Part shown: positions 1-4,669 of the stretch, piece after piece
Layout of the letters: each line of letters begins with the position of its first letter
Position numbering within the stretch: position 1 is the first letter of the stretch
From: Streptomyces speibonae
GTDB lineage: Bacteria > Actinomycetota > Actinomycetes > Streptomycetales > Streptomycetaceae
Direction of reading: 5' to 3'
DNA: 5,897 nucleotides
Assembly (NCBI GenBank): GCA_000715605.1
Contig: KL568569.1
Coordinates: 116,716 to 122,612, forward strand
Notes under the pieces: model-generated
What the model saw: only the letters and a program-made list of their open reading frames with translations
The model's database searches: none
Told to the model about the DNA's origin: nothing
Made by a program: the position numbers and the translations under genes

Positions 1-82
1 GAGGCACACCCAAGAAAATCACCCGGTACCGAGCCGTGCGGCTCCCGCGCGGTCCCGTACCAGAACCTGTAGAGGCTCATTC
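1..82 (+). promoter_or_regulatory. rpsT 5' leader with nested inverted repeats
   Basis: This is the upstream region of rpsT. It contains a small stem, GAGCC (31-35) with GGCTC (40-44), and flanking arms GGTAC (25-29) and GTACC (57-61) that could close a larger structure. The Shine-Dalgarno is AGAGG at 71-75, 7 bases before the GTG start. No convincing -35/-10 pair is visible, so the promoter may lie left of the window. S20 synthesis is autoregulated in some bacteria, which makes a structured leader plausible, but I do not recognise a named leader motif here. Confidence 0.3.
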
Positions 83-349
83 GTGGCGAACATCAAGTCC
101 CAGATCAAGCGGAACAAGACCAACGAGAAGGCCCGGCTGCGCAACAAGGCCGTCAAGTCCTCTCTGAAGACCGCGATCCGCAAGGCCCGCGAGGCCGCCG
201 CCGCGGGTGACGTCGAGAAGGCCACCGAGTACCAGCGCGTCGCCGCGCGTCAGCTCGACAAGGCCGTCTCCAAGGGCGTCATCCACAAGAACCAGGCCGC
301 CAACAAGAAGTCGGCGCTGGCTCAGAAGGTCGCGGCCGCCAAGGGCTGA
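83..349 (+). CDS. rpsT: 30S ribosomal protein S20
   Basis: The product is S20 (bS20), a primary 16S rRNA-binding protein that joins the small subunit early in assembly. It has 88 residues, the usual length. It starts [18 protein letters not shown] and is rich in Lys, Arg and Ala throughout, including the typical C-terminal stretch [16 protein letters not shown], consistent with the three-helix bundle of the family. The start is GTG at 83, supported by AGAGG at 71-75 with 7-base spacing; no other start gives the conserved N-terminus. The gene stands alone on the + strand and converges on holA. Its transcript probably ends at the inverted repeats between 422 and 526. Identification is by direct sequence recognition and is firm. 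Confidence 0.98.
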   Translation: MANIKSQIKRNKTNEKARLRNKAVKSSLKTAIRKAREAAAAGDVEKATEYQRVAARQLDKAVSKGVIHKNQAANKKSALAQKVAAAKG

Positions 350-421
350 ACCACCCTGTGATCTGATCGCCGGCGGGACCCCGGGCGGGCCCTCTCTCAT
401 CCGCCCCCTGTCCGGCACCCC

Positions 422-463
422 GAGCTCGTACGCGGCCTGCGTTCGCCACGCGGGTACGAGCTC
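422..463. repeat. Inverted repeat in the rpsT/holA gap
   Basis: Perfect 10-base arms GAGCTCGTAC (422-431) and GTACGAGCTC (454-463) flank a 22-base loop. A further CGC/GCG pairing inside the loop (432-434 with 449-451) could lengthen the stem past a 2-base bulge. There is no T-run. It lies 73 bases after the rpsT stop and just before a stronger hairpin, so it may be an auxiliary terminator or an RNA 3'-end stabiliser. The stretch 350-421 shows nothing else recognisable. Confidence 0.5.
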
Positions 464-474
464 ACCGGCTTCAC

Positions 475-526
475 CGGAAGGCCCCGCCTCCCGCCCTTCC
501 CCAGGGTGCGTGAGCGGGGCCTTCCG
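475..526. terminator. Bidirectional terminator between rpsT and holA
   Basis: Perfect 13-base arms CGGAAGGCCCCGC (475-487) and GCGGGGCCTTCCG (514-526) flank a 26-base loop. The right arm ends 8 bases from the holA stop codon (535-537, minus strand), and the repeat lies 125 bases beyond the rpsT stop. A long GC-rich stem without a U-tract between two convergent genes is the usual appearance of terminators in Streptomyces, so it probably serves both genes. Confidence 0.75.
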
Positions 527-534
527 CTGTTCGG

Positions 535-1524
535 CTAACCCCTGCCCCGCGACCGGGCCGCGCGGGCGATGGTGACGACCGCCTTTTCCAGGGCGAACCC
601 CGGGTCGTCGCCGCCGCCCTTGACGCCCGCGTCGGCCTCGGCGACCGCGCGCAGGGCCACCGCCACGCCGTCCGGGGTCCAGCCGCGCATCTGCTGGCGC
701 ACCCGGTCGATCTTCCACGGCGGCATGCCCAGCTCACGGGCGAGATCGGCGGGCCGGCCGCCGCGCGCCGACGACAGCTTGCCGATCGCCCGTACGCCCT
801 GCGCCAGCGCGCTGGTGATCAGCACCGGGGCCACGCCGGTCGACAACGACCAGCGCAGCGCCTCCAGCGCCTCCGCCGCGCGTCCCTCGACCGCCCGGTC
901 GGCGACCGTGAAGCTCGACGCCTCCGCCCGCCCGGTGTAGTACCGGCCCACGACCGCCTCGTCGATGGTGCCCTCGACGTCCGCGACCAGCTGGGACACG
1001 GCCGAGGCCAGCTCGCGCAGATCGCTGCCGATGGCATCGACCAGCGCCTGGCACGCCTCGGGCGCGGCGGACCTCCCGGCGGCCCGGAACTCGCCACGCA
1101 CGAAGGCCAGCCGGTCCGCCGGCTTGGTCATCTTCGGGCACGCCACCTCCCGCGCCCCCGCCTTGCGGGCCGCGTCGAGCAGGCCCTTGCCCTTGGCGCC
1201 GCCCGCGTGCAGCAGCACGAGGGTGATCTCCTCGGCGGGCGACGCGAGATACGCCTTGACGTCCTTGACGGTGTCGGCCGACAGGTCCTGCGCCTGCCGT
1301 ACGACCACCACCTTGCGCTCCGCGAAGAGCGACGGGCTGGTCAGCTCGGCGAGGGTGCCGGGCTGGAGCCGGTCGGGGGTCAGCTCGCGCACGTCCGTGT
1401 CGGCGTCGGCCGCCTTCGCGGCGGCGACCACGTCCCGCACGGCGCGGTCGAGCAGCAGCTCCTCCTGGCCCACGGCGAGCGTCACGGGGGCGAGGGGGTC
1501 GTCGGATCCGGTCTTCCTGGCCAT
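535..1524 (-). CDS. holA: DNA polymerase III subunit delta
   Basis: This is the delta subunit of the clamp loader, which opens the beta sliding clamp for loading onto primed DNA at the replication fork. From the ATG at 1524 it has 329 residues, beginning MARKTGSDDPLAPVTLAVGQ. The N-terminal domain carries the family pattern GQEELLLDRAV and a segment SPSLFAERKVVVVRQAQDL typical of the clamp-contacting region. As expected for delta, it has no intact Walker A motif. The C-terminal collar domain includes PPWKIDRVRQQMRGW and a closing KGGGDDPGFALEKAV motif. An ATG at 1536, four codons upstream, has a better-placed GGTGGGG, so the start could be there; I chose 1524 because MARKT resembles the Streptomyces N-terminus as I remember it. 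The gene is last in the nat-84aa-holA unit, 39 bases after the acidic-protein stop. Confidence 0.93.
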   Translation of the reverse strand: MARKTGSDDPLAPVTLAVGQEELLLDRAVRDVVAAAKAADADTDVRELTPDRLQPGTLAELTSPSLFAERKVVVVRQAQDLSADTVKDVKAYLASPAEEITLVLLHAGGAKGKGLLDAARKAGAREVACPKMTKPADRLAFVRGEFRAAGRSAAPEACQALVDAIGSDLRELASAVSQLVADVEGTIDEAVVGRYYTGRAEASSFTVADRAVEGRAAEALEALRWSLSTGVAPVLITSALAQGVRAIGKLSSARGGRPADLARELGMPPWKIDRVRQQMRGWTPDGVAVALRAVAEADAGVKGGGDDPGFALEKAVVTIARAARSRGRG

Positions 1525-1563
1525 CGCGACAAGCATCCCACGCCCCACCGACAACGCCGTCGG

Positions 1564-1818
1564 CTACGGCTCCTCCCGCCAGCCCTCCCACTCGGCGGCG
1601 AAGTCGTTCAGCTCGCCGGGGTCCAGCCGCCCGGCCTCGTCGCGCAGGACGACGAGCCACTGCGCGTCCTCCGCGTCGTCCTCGCCGGCGAGCGCGTCCC
1701 GCACCAGCCGGGGCTCCTCGTCCACGCCGAACCGTTCCCCGAGGGCCTCGGCCACCTCCTCCGCGGCGTCACGGTCGGGCAGCACCAGCACATGTCGCAC
1801 ATCACTCACGCGGGCCAT
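1564..1818 (-). CDS. Small acidic protein of unknown function
   Basis: This ORF encodes 84 residues: 25 Asp/Glu, 9 Arg and no Lys, so it is strongly acidic and probably cytoplasmic. It has no signal peptide or membrane segment. The pattern is strand-helix-strand: RHVLVLPDRD, then a helix AAEEVAEALGERFG, then an acidic linker, then AQWLVVLRDE and a tail ending EWEGWREEP. That layout is reminiscent of small RraB-like or ferredoxin-like folds, but this is only a fold-level guess and I assign no function. The start is ATG at 1818, with GGCGGTG about 8 bases upstream as a weak Shine-Dalgarno; an alternative GTG lies at codon 4. It begins 15 bases after the nat stop and ends 39 bases before holA, so it is very probably co-transcribed with both. 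Third positions are almost all G or C, which supports real coding. Confidence 0.75.
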   Translation of the reverse strand: MARVSDVRHVLVLPDRDAAEEVAEALGERFGVDEEPRLVRDALAGEDDAEDAQWLVVLRDEAGRLDPGELNDFAAEWEGWREEP

Positions 1819-1833
1819 TGTCCGGCACCGCCG

Positions 1834-2697
1834 TCAGCCGTTCCCTCCCGTCCCCCCGGTCACCCGCACCGTCGGCACCGTGTCCAGCGAGGCGATCCCG
1901 AACCGGTCCCGGTACAGCGCCAGCACCTCCTCGTCCGTGCCGATCTCCCGCTCCTGCCGCGTCCCGTCCGGCGCGGTGACCGTGAAACGCCGGCCGCTGA
2001 GCGTGATCCGTCCCCCGTCCTCGGTGATCCGGGAGCACACGAGCGACCGTGTGAAGTGGGAGCGCGGGGAGCTGCTGTGCCACCAGGCCCCGGCGGTGAA
2101 GTCGCCGAGCGCCCTCGGCCGCACCTCCAGCCGGTACACCGGCCGGCCGTCGCGCAGCACGTCCAGGTCCGCCGCCTCCACCGTGCCGTGCCCGCCGCGC
2201 ACCCCGGCCGCGTCCACCCCGGCCTCGACGATCCGGAACCTACCCGCGGGATCCTCCTGCTCCCCCCGCTCCCCGAAGGCCGGCGGCAGATGGAAGTGCG
2301 CCCCGAAGCCGACGTCGGCCAGCCGGTCGCCGCCGTCCACCGTCCGCACCCGCAGGGCGAGATGGTCGTACGGGATGCCGAGCCGGCCCCCGTCCCCGTA
2401 GACCCGGGCGGCGAGCAGCGTGACGTCGTAGCCGAGCGCGGCGAGCAAGGCGCCGAACGCGCCGTTGAGTTCGTAGCAGAACCCGCCCCGGCGTCGCTCC
2501 ACGACCTTCTCCAGCAGCCGCTTCTCCTCAAGCACGATCTCCTCACCGAGGTGGATGGAGAGGTTCTCGAACGGCACGGTCCGCAGATGCCGCAGATGCA
2601 GCTCGCGCAGCGCGTCCACCGTGGGCCAGGCCGGCTGCTCGACACCGAGCCGCCGCAGATACGCGTCGACCCCGGCGGTATTGATGCCCTCACTCAT
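1834..2697 (-). CDS. nat: Arylamine N-acetyltransferase
   Basis: NAT enzymes transfer an acetyl group from acetyl-CoA to arylamines, hydrazines or arylhydroxylamines through a cysteine thioester; in the cytoplasm they detoxify such compounds, and relatives form amides in natural-product pathways. The protein has 287 residues, close to the usual ~280. The catalytic triad is visible: Cys74 in RGGFCYELN, His112 in YDHLAL and Asp128 in ADVGFG. The N-terminal motif VPFENLSIH (residues 41-49) is also typical. The ATG at 2697 gives the normal N-terminus (VDAYLRRLG at about residue 10). Its Shine-Dalgarno is poor: a GGGGG only 1 base from the ATG. A short upstream ORF ends in an ATGA overlap with this start and may supply coupling. 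The reading frame stays open upstream to 2880, but that part is Arg-rich, low in family likeness and probably untranslated. No biosynthetic cluster is visible around it. Confidence 0.93.
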   Translation of the reverse strand: MSEGINTAGVDAYLRRLGVEQPAWPTVDALRELHLRHLRTVPFENLSIHLGEEIVLEEKRLLEKVVERRRGGFCYELNGAFGALLAALGYDVTLLAARVYGDGGRLGIPYDHLALRVRTVDGGDRLADVGFGAHFHLPPAFGERGEQEDPAGRFRIVEAGVDAAGVRGGHGTVEAADLDVLRDGRPVYRLEVRPRALGDFTAGAWWHSSSPRSHFTRSLVCSRITEDGGRITLSGRRFTVTAPDGTRQEREIGTDEEVLALYRDRFGIASLDTVPTVRVTGGTGGNG

Positions 2698-2777
2698 ACC
2701 CCCAGTGTCGCGCCGCCGACGCCTCTTCTCCTCCGTTCCCCGGCTGAGGGCCCTCCCGCTTTCCCGGGAGGACCCAT
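2694..2777 (-). CDS. Candidate upstream ORF coupled to nat
   Basis: This is a 27-codon ORF beginning MGPPGKAGGPSAGERRRR. It starts at the ATG at 2777, preceded by GAGAGG at 2789-2784 with 6-base spacing, the best Shine-Dalgarno near nat. It ends in TGA at 2696-2694, overlapping the nat ATG as ATGA, the classic arrangement for translational coupling. Its codons 1-10 run through a strong inverted repeat (2748-2775). The peptide has no recognised domain and is Gly/Arg-rich, so the act of translation rather than the product may matter. The start codon also sits in a CCATGG palindrome that gives an ATG on the other strand, so chance is possible. Confidence 0.35.
   Translation of the reverse strand: MGPPGKAGGPSAGERRRRGVGGATLGV
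2748..2775. repeat. Inverted repeat upstream of nat
   Basis: Arms GGGCCCTCCCG (2748-2758) and CGGGAGGACCC (2765-2775) pair over 11 positions with one C-A mismatch, closing a 6-base loop. It lies 51-78 bases upstream of the nat ATG and inside the candidate upstream ORF. Neither side has a T-run. On the + strand its 3' arm contains GGGAGG 4 bases before an ATG at 2776. It could be an operator, an attenuator in the nat leader, or a hairpin masking that + strand site. Confidence 0.5.
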
Positions 2778-3042
2778 GGTTCACCTCTCGCCGCCGTCCC
2801 GCAGGCACCGCCATGTCGCGGGGCCGACGAAGCCGGACCCGCCCCTCATGTGGGTGCTGGTCCGCCACCGGACCGGACACCGCGACCGCACGTCCGTACC
2901 GGCGGGCGGAGCGAGACGCGGACGACGACGGCTTGCCCCGGCAGGGTGCCTACGTGTCCGCGCTGCCGTACGGCCCGGCCCGCCGGACGTCCATCGAGCG
3001 GACCAGCGCGGTCAGTTGGATGCCCGGTCCGACGCCCTTGCC
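2776..3042 (+). other. Divergent nat/MFS intergenic region, possible gene remnant
   Basis: No recognised gene lies here, but two stretches have coding-like base periodicity. In the frame of the ATG at 2776 (GGGAGG at 2766-2771 upstream), my count over 33 codons gives GC at positions 1/2/3 of about 73/55/94%. The frame stays open to a TAG at 3046-3048, but the signal fades after about 2875. From 2900 to 3019 the signal moves to a different + frame (about 72/65/92% over 40 codons). This would fit a short gene broken by a frameshift, but the translations match no family I know, and minus-strand reading is not excluded. Also present: a hairpin GGTCCG (2859-2864)/CGGACC (2869-2874) with a CCAC loop, and a GGACGTCCA box at 2985-2993 that recurs in the MFS leader at 3144-3152. 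Confidence 0.3.
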
Positions 3043-3051
3043 TGGTAGCGT
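3043..3051 (+). promoter_or_regulatory. Extended -10 promoter element for the MFS leader
   Basis: The sequence TGG TAGCGT has a -10 hexamer TAGCGT at 3046-3051, a good match to the vegetative Streptomyces consensus TAGRRT, preceded by TG in the extended -10 position. Initiation about 7 bases further on would fall at 3058-3059, exactly on the ATG of a short ORF, giving a leaderless transcript. No -35 box stands at 16-19 base spacing; TTGGAT at 3016-3021 is 24 bases away and too far. Confidence 0.45.
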
Positions 3052-3058
3052 GCACGGC

Positions 3059-3115
3059 ATGTCTGCTGCTTCGTGTGCGGCCGCTTGTGCCGCGGTGACC
3101 AGGGCGTCCCGCTAG
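3059..3115 (+). CDS. Candidate leaderless 18-residue leader peptide
   Basis: The ORF encodes MSAASCAAACAAVTRASR and stops at TAG (3113-3115). It would be translated from the first base of the mRNA if transcription starts at 3059 as the TAGCGT element suggests; there is no Shine-Dalgarno, as expected for a leaderless start. Codons 2, 3, 4, 6, 9 and 10 are TCT, GCT, GCT, TGT, GCT and TGT. U-ending codons are rare in high-GC actinobacteria and are uncommon in the rest of this window. Both cysteines (residues 6 and 10) use UGU. The ORF precedes an MFS efflux gene by 108 bases, and its stop codon overlaps a segment able to pair with downstream leader hairpins. A role as a ribosome-sensing leader is inferred; it could also be a chance ORF or the tail of a longer frame that is open upstream. 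Confidence 0.4.
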   Translation: MSAASCAAACAAVTRASR

Positions 3116-3178
3116 CGGCGGGGCGTTCGGCTCACACCTTCCTGGACGTCCAGCCGCTTCGTGACCGGACCGGAGCGG
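3114..3178 (+). promoter_or_regulatory. MFS leader: first alternative pairings
   Basis: AGCGGC (3114-3119), which overlaps the leader-peptide stop codon, can pair with GCCGCT (3153-3158). The same downstream segment can instead form a local hairpin, CCGCTTCG (3154-3161) with CGGAGCGG (3171-3178), 8 pairs including one G-U. The two cannot coexist. A small stem CCCGC (3108-3112)/GCGGG (3118-3122) puts the stop codon in its loop. Between them is a perfect 12-base palindrome CTGGACGTCCAG (3142-3153), which could alternatively be a protein-binding site. Confidence 0.4.
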
Positions 3179-3220
3179 CACGTTCGTGCTGCTCAGGAAT
3201 TCCTCTGAGCAACGGAGCAC
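3173..3220 (+). promoter_or_regulatory. MFS leader: anti-sequestor and SD-masking hairpins
   Basis: GAGCGGCACG (3173-3182) can pair with CGTGCTGCTC (3185-3194), 10 possible pairs with one G-U; the tight TT loop means the top pair is probably open. A competing hairpin pairs GTGCT+GCTCAG (3186-3196) with CTGAGC (3205-3210) and AGCAC (3216-3220), leaving AACGG bulged. The second form pairs the AG of the MFS Shine-Dalgarno GGAG (3214-3217), so it should lower initiation; the first form frees it. Both use bases 3186-3194 and are mutually exclusive. Confidence 0.45.
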
Positions 3221-3223
3221 CTG

Positions 3224-4648
3224 ATGCTTCCAGGCATCCCTTCCTCACGCGGGCACGGCCCGTCCTCCGCGCGTGCACGGCTGGTGCTGTGCGCGATGTC
3301 CATGCTGCAGTTCTTCATCGCGGTCGACGTGACCGTGGTCAACATCGCCCTGCCCTCGATCGGCGCCGACTTCGGCGTCGACGGGCACACGCTGACCTGG
3401 GTCGTGGTCGGGTACACGGTCACCGGCGGCGGGATGCTGATGCTCGGTGGCCGGCTGAGCGATGTGCTCGGGCGGCGGCGCGTGCTGCTGCTCGGCACCG
3501 GCCTGTTCGGCGCCGCGTCGCTGCTGGCGGGCCTGGCACCCACGTTCGCCCTCCTGGTGGTCGCGCGCCTGCTGCAGGGTGCCGGTGAGGCCGTCGCGCT
3601 GCCTGCCGCGATGGCCACCATCGTCCTGACGTTTCCCGAAGGCCCGCGCCGGTCGCGGGCCCTGAGCGTGTGGGCGGCGGTGGCCAGCTGCGGTCTCGTG
3701 CTCGGGTTCGTCCTGTCCGGGATCATCACCGCACACCTGGGGTGGCGGTGGATCTTCCTGGTCTCCGTCCCGTTCATCGTGGTCGTACTGTCGGCCACCG
3801 TCCTCCTGGTCGAGGGTGACCGGCCCGTGGCCGAGGACGCCCCGCCGATGGACCTGCCCGGCGCGCTGCTACTGACCGCCTGCCCGCTGCTGTTCACCTT
3901 CGGCGTGGTCCAGGCCGGTGCGTCCGGAACGCCCGCCTGGGTGGTTCCGGGGGCGCTGGCCGGGGCGGTGGCCGCCGGAGCGGGGTTCGTGCGGGTCGAG
4001 GCACACTCGCCCAACCCGCTGCTGCCGCTGCGCTTCTTCGCCAACCGCGCGCGGGTGGCGGCCAACCTGGTCACGATGCTGCTGAGCGGCGCGTTGTCGA
4101 CCTCGTTTCTGCTGTTCACCTTCTATCTGCAGGACCGATGGGGCGTCGGCCCGCTCGGCGCGGGCCTGACGATGCTGCCTCTGGCCCTCTCGCTGATCGT
4201 GTTCTCCATGCTCGTGCCCCGTCTGCTGGACCGCTGGGGAGCACGTGCGTGCGTGCTTGCCGGTCTCGGGTTCACCGCGGCCGCGATGGCCGTGATCGCG
4301 CTCGTCTCGGCCTCGCGGGCCGGCGGGGTGGCGATGATCCCGGCCATGCTCCTGATCGCGGCCGGGATGGGATTCGGTCTCGTGGGGCTCCAGTACATCG
4401 CGGTCAGCGGCGCCACCGAGGACGACGCCGGGATCGCCTCCGGCGTCCAGCGCGCGGCCGACCAGTTGGGCGGCGCGACCGGGGTGGCGGTCTGCGTCGG
4501 GATCGGGTTCGCTCCGGCCTTGCACTCCCTCGATCCGTTCCTGGTCGCCACCCTGCTGGCCGGCCTGGGCCTCGTGACCGGCGCGGTGGTGGCCTGGTGC
4601 GCGCCCGCGCCGGCTCCCGCCGCGGACCTGCGGGAACAGGCCGGGTGA
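3224..4648 (+). CDS. MFS drug efflux transporter, DHA2-like
   Basis: This is a proton-coupled multidrug or antibiotic exporter in the cytoplasmic membrane; the substrate cannot be read from sequence. It has 474 residues and about 14 hydrophobic segments, as in the DHA2 (14-TM) family, slightly shorter than most. Motifs: Asp35 in AVDVTVVNIALP (TM1), motif A GGRLSDVLGRRR (residues 75-86), motif B RLLQGAGEAVALP (115-127) and a motif C-like GLVLGFVLSG (157-166) in TM5, in which the usual GP pair is GF. The motif GWRWIFLVSVP follows at TM6. The C-terminus is Ala/Pro-rich. The start is ATG 3224 with GGAG at 3214-3217, 6-base spacing; its early codons (CTT, CCA, CCT, TCA) are less GC-rich than the body. 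It stands alone on the + strand with its own promoter-like element and structured leader. Family assignment is firm; drug resistance is inferred. Confidence 0.92.
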   Translation: MLPGIPSSRGHGPSSARARLVLCAMSMLQFFIAVDVTVVNIALPSIGADFGVDGHTLTWVVVGYTVTGGGMLMLGGRLSDVLGRRRVLLLGTGLFGAASLLAGLAPTFALLVVARLLQGAGEAVALPAAMATIVLTFPEGPRRSRALSVWAAVASCGLVLGFVLSGIITAHLGWRWIFLVSVPFIVVVLSATVLLVEGDRPVAEDAPPMDLPGALLLTACPLLFTFGVVQAGASGTPAWVVPGALAGAVAAGAGFVRVEAHSPNPLLPLRFFANRARVAANLVTMLLSGALSTSFLLFTFYLQDRWGVGPLGAGLTMLPLALSLIVFSMLVPRLLDRWGARACVLAGLGFTAAAMAVIALVSASRAGGVAMIPAMLLIAAGMGFGLVGLQYIAVSGATEDDAGIASGVQRAADQLGGATGVAVCVGIGFAPALHSLDPFLVATLLAGLGLVTGAVVAWCAPAPAPAADLREQAG

Positions 4649-4669
4649 CCGTCCCTCCCGGCCGACGGT
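4648..4669. terminator. Hairpin filling the MFS/comEC convergent gap
   Basis: ACCGTC (4648-4653) and GACGGT (4664-4669) pair perfectly around a 10-base GC-rich loop. The stem starts on the last base of the MFS stop codon (4646-4648) and ends one base before the comEC stop (4670-4672, minus strand). A longer pairing, GGTGACC (4644-4650) with GGTCACC (4691-4697), could enclose it. There is no U-tract. With only 21 bases between the stop codons, this is the only intergenic candidate for ending both transcripts. Confidence 0.5.

Noticed and set aside
965..2401. Long + strand open frame opposite holA and nat (478 codons)
   Set aside because: It lies antisense to two genes with clear family motifs, and its translation is Ser/Arg/Thr-rich, as expected for the shadow of a high-GC gene.
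2698..2880. N-terminal extension of nat by 61 codons
   Set aside because: The added residues are Arg-rich and unlike NAT proteins, there is no good Shine-Dalgarno at the upstream starts, and the ATG at 2697 gives the normal family length.
3016..3021. TTGGAT as a -35 box for the MFS promoter
   Set aside because: It is 24 bases from the TAGCGT -10 element; the usual spacing is 16-19.
1207..3048. 613-codon + strand open frame across holA, the small ORF and nat
   Set aside because: Most of it is a His/Pro/Arg-rich shadow of minus-strand genes. Only its last 91 codons fall outside them, and those are treated as a possible remnant.
3077..3084. GCGGCCGC palindrome inside the leader ORF
   Set aside because: An 8-base GC-only palindrome is expected by chance at this base composition and has no supporting context.
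2850..3098. 82-codon + strand ORF
   Set aside because: It is in neither of the frames that show third-position GC bias, has no clear ribosome binding site, and overlaps the leader peptide out of frame.
2846..3220. 124-codon minus-strand ORF in the nat/MFS intergenic region
   Set aside because: No family resemblance, a Gly/Arg/Pro-rich composition, and overlap with the promoter and leader of the MFS gene.
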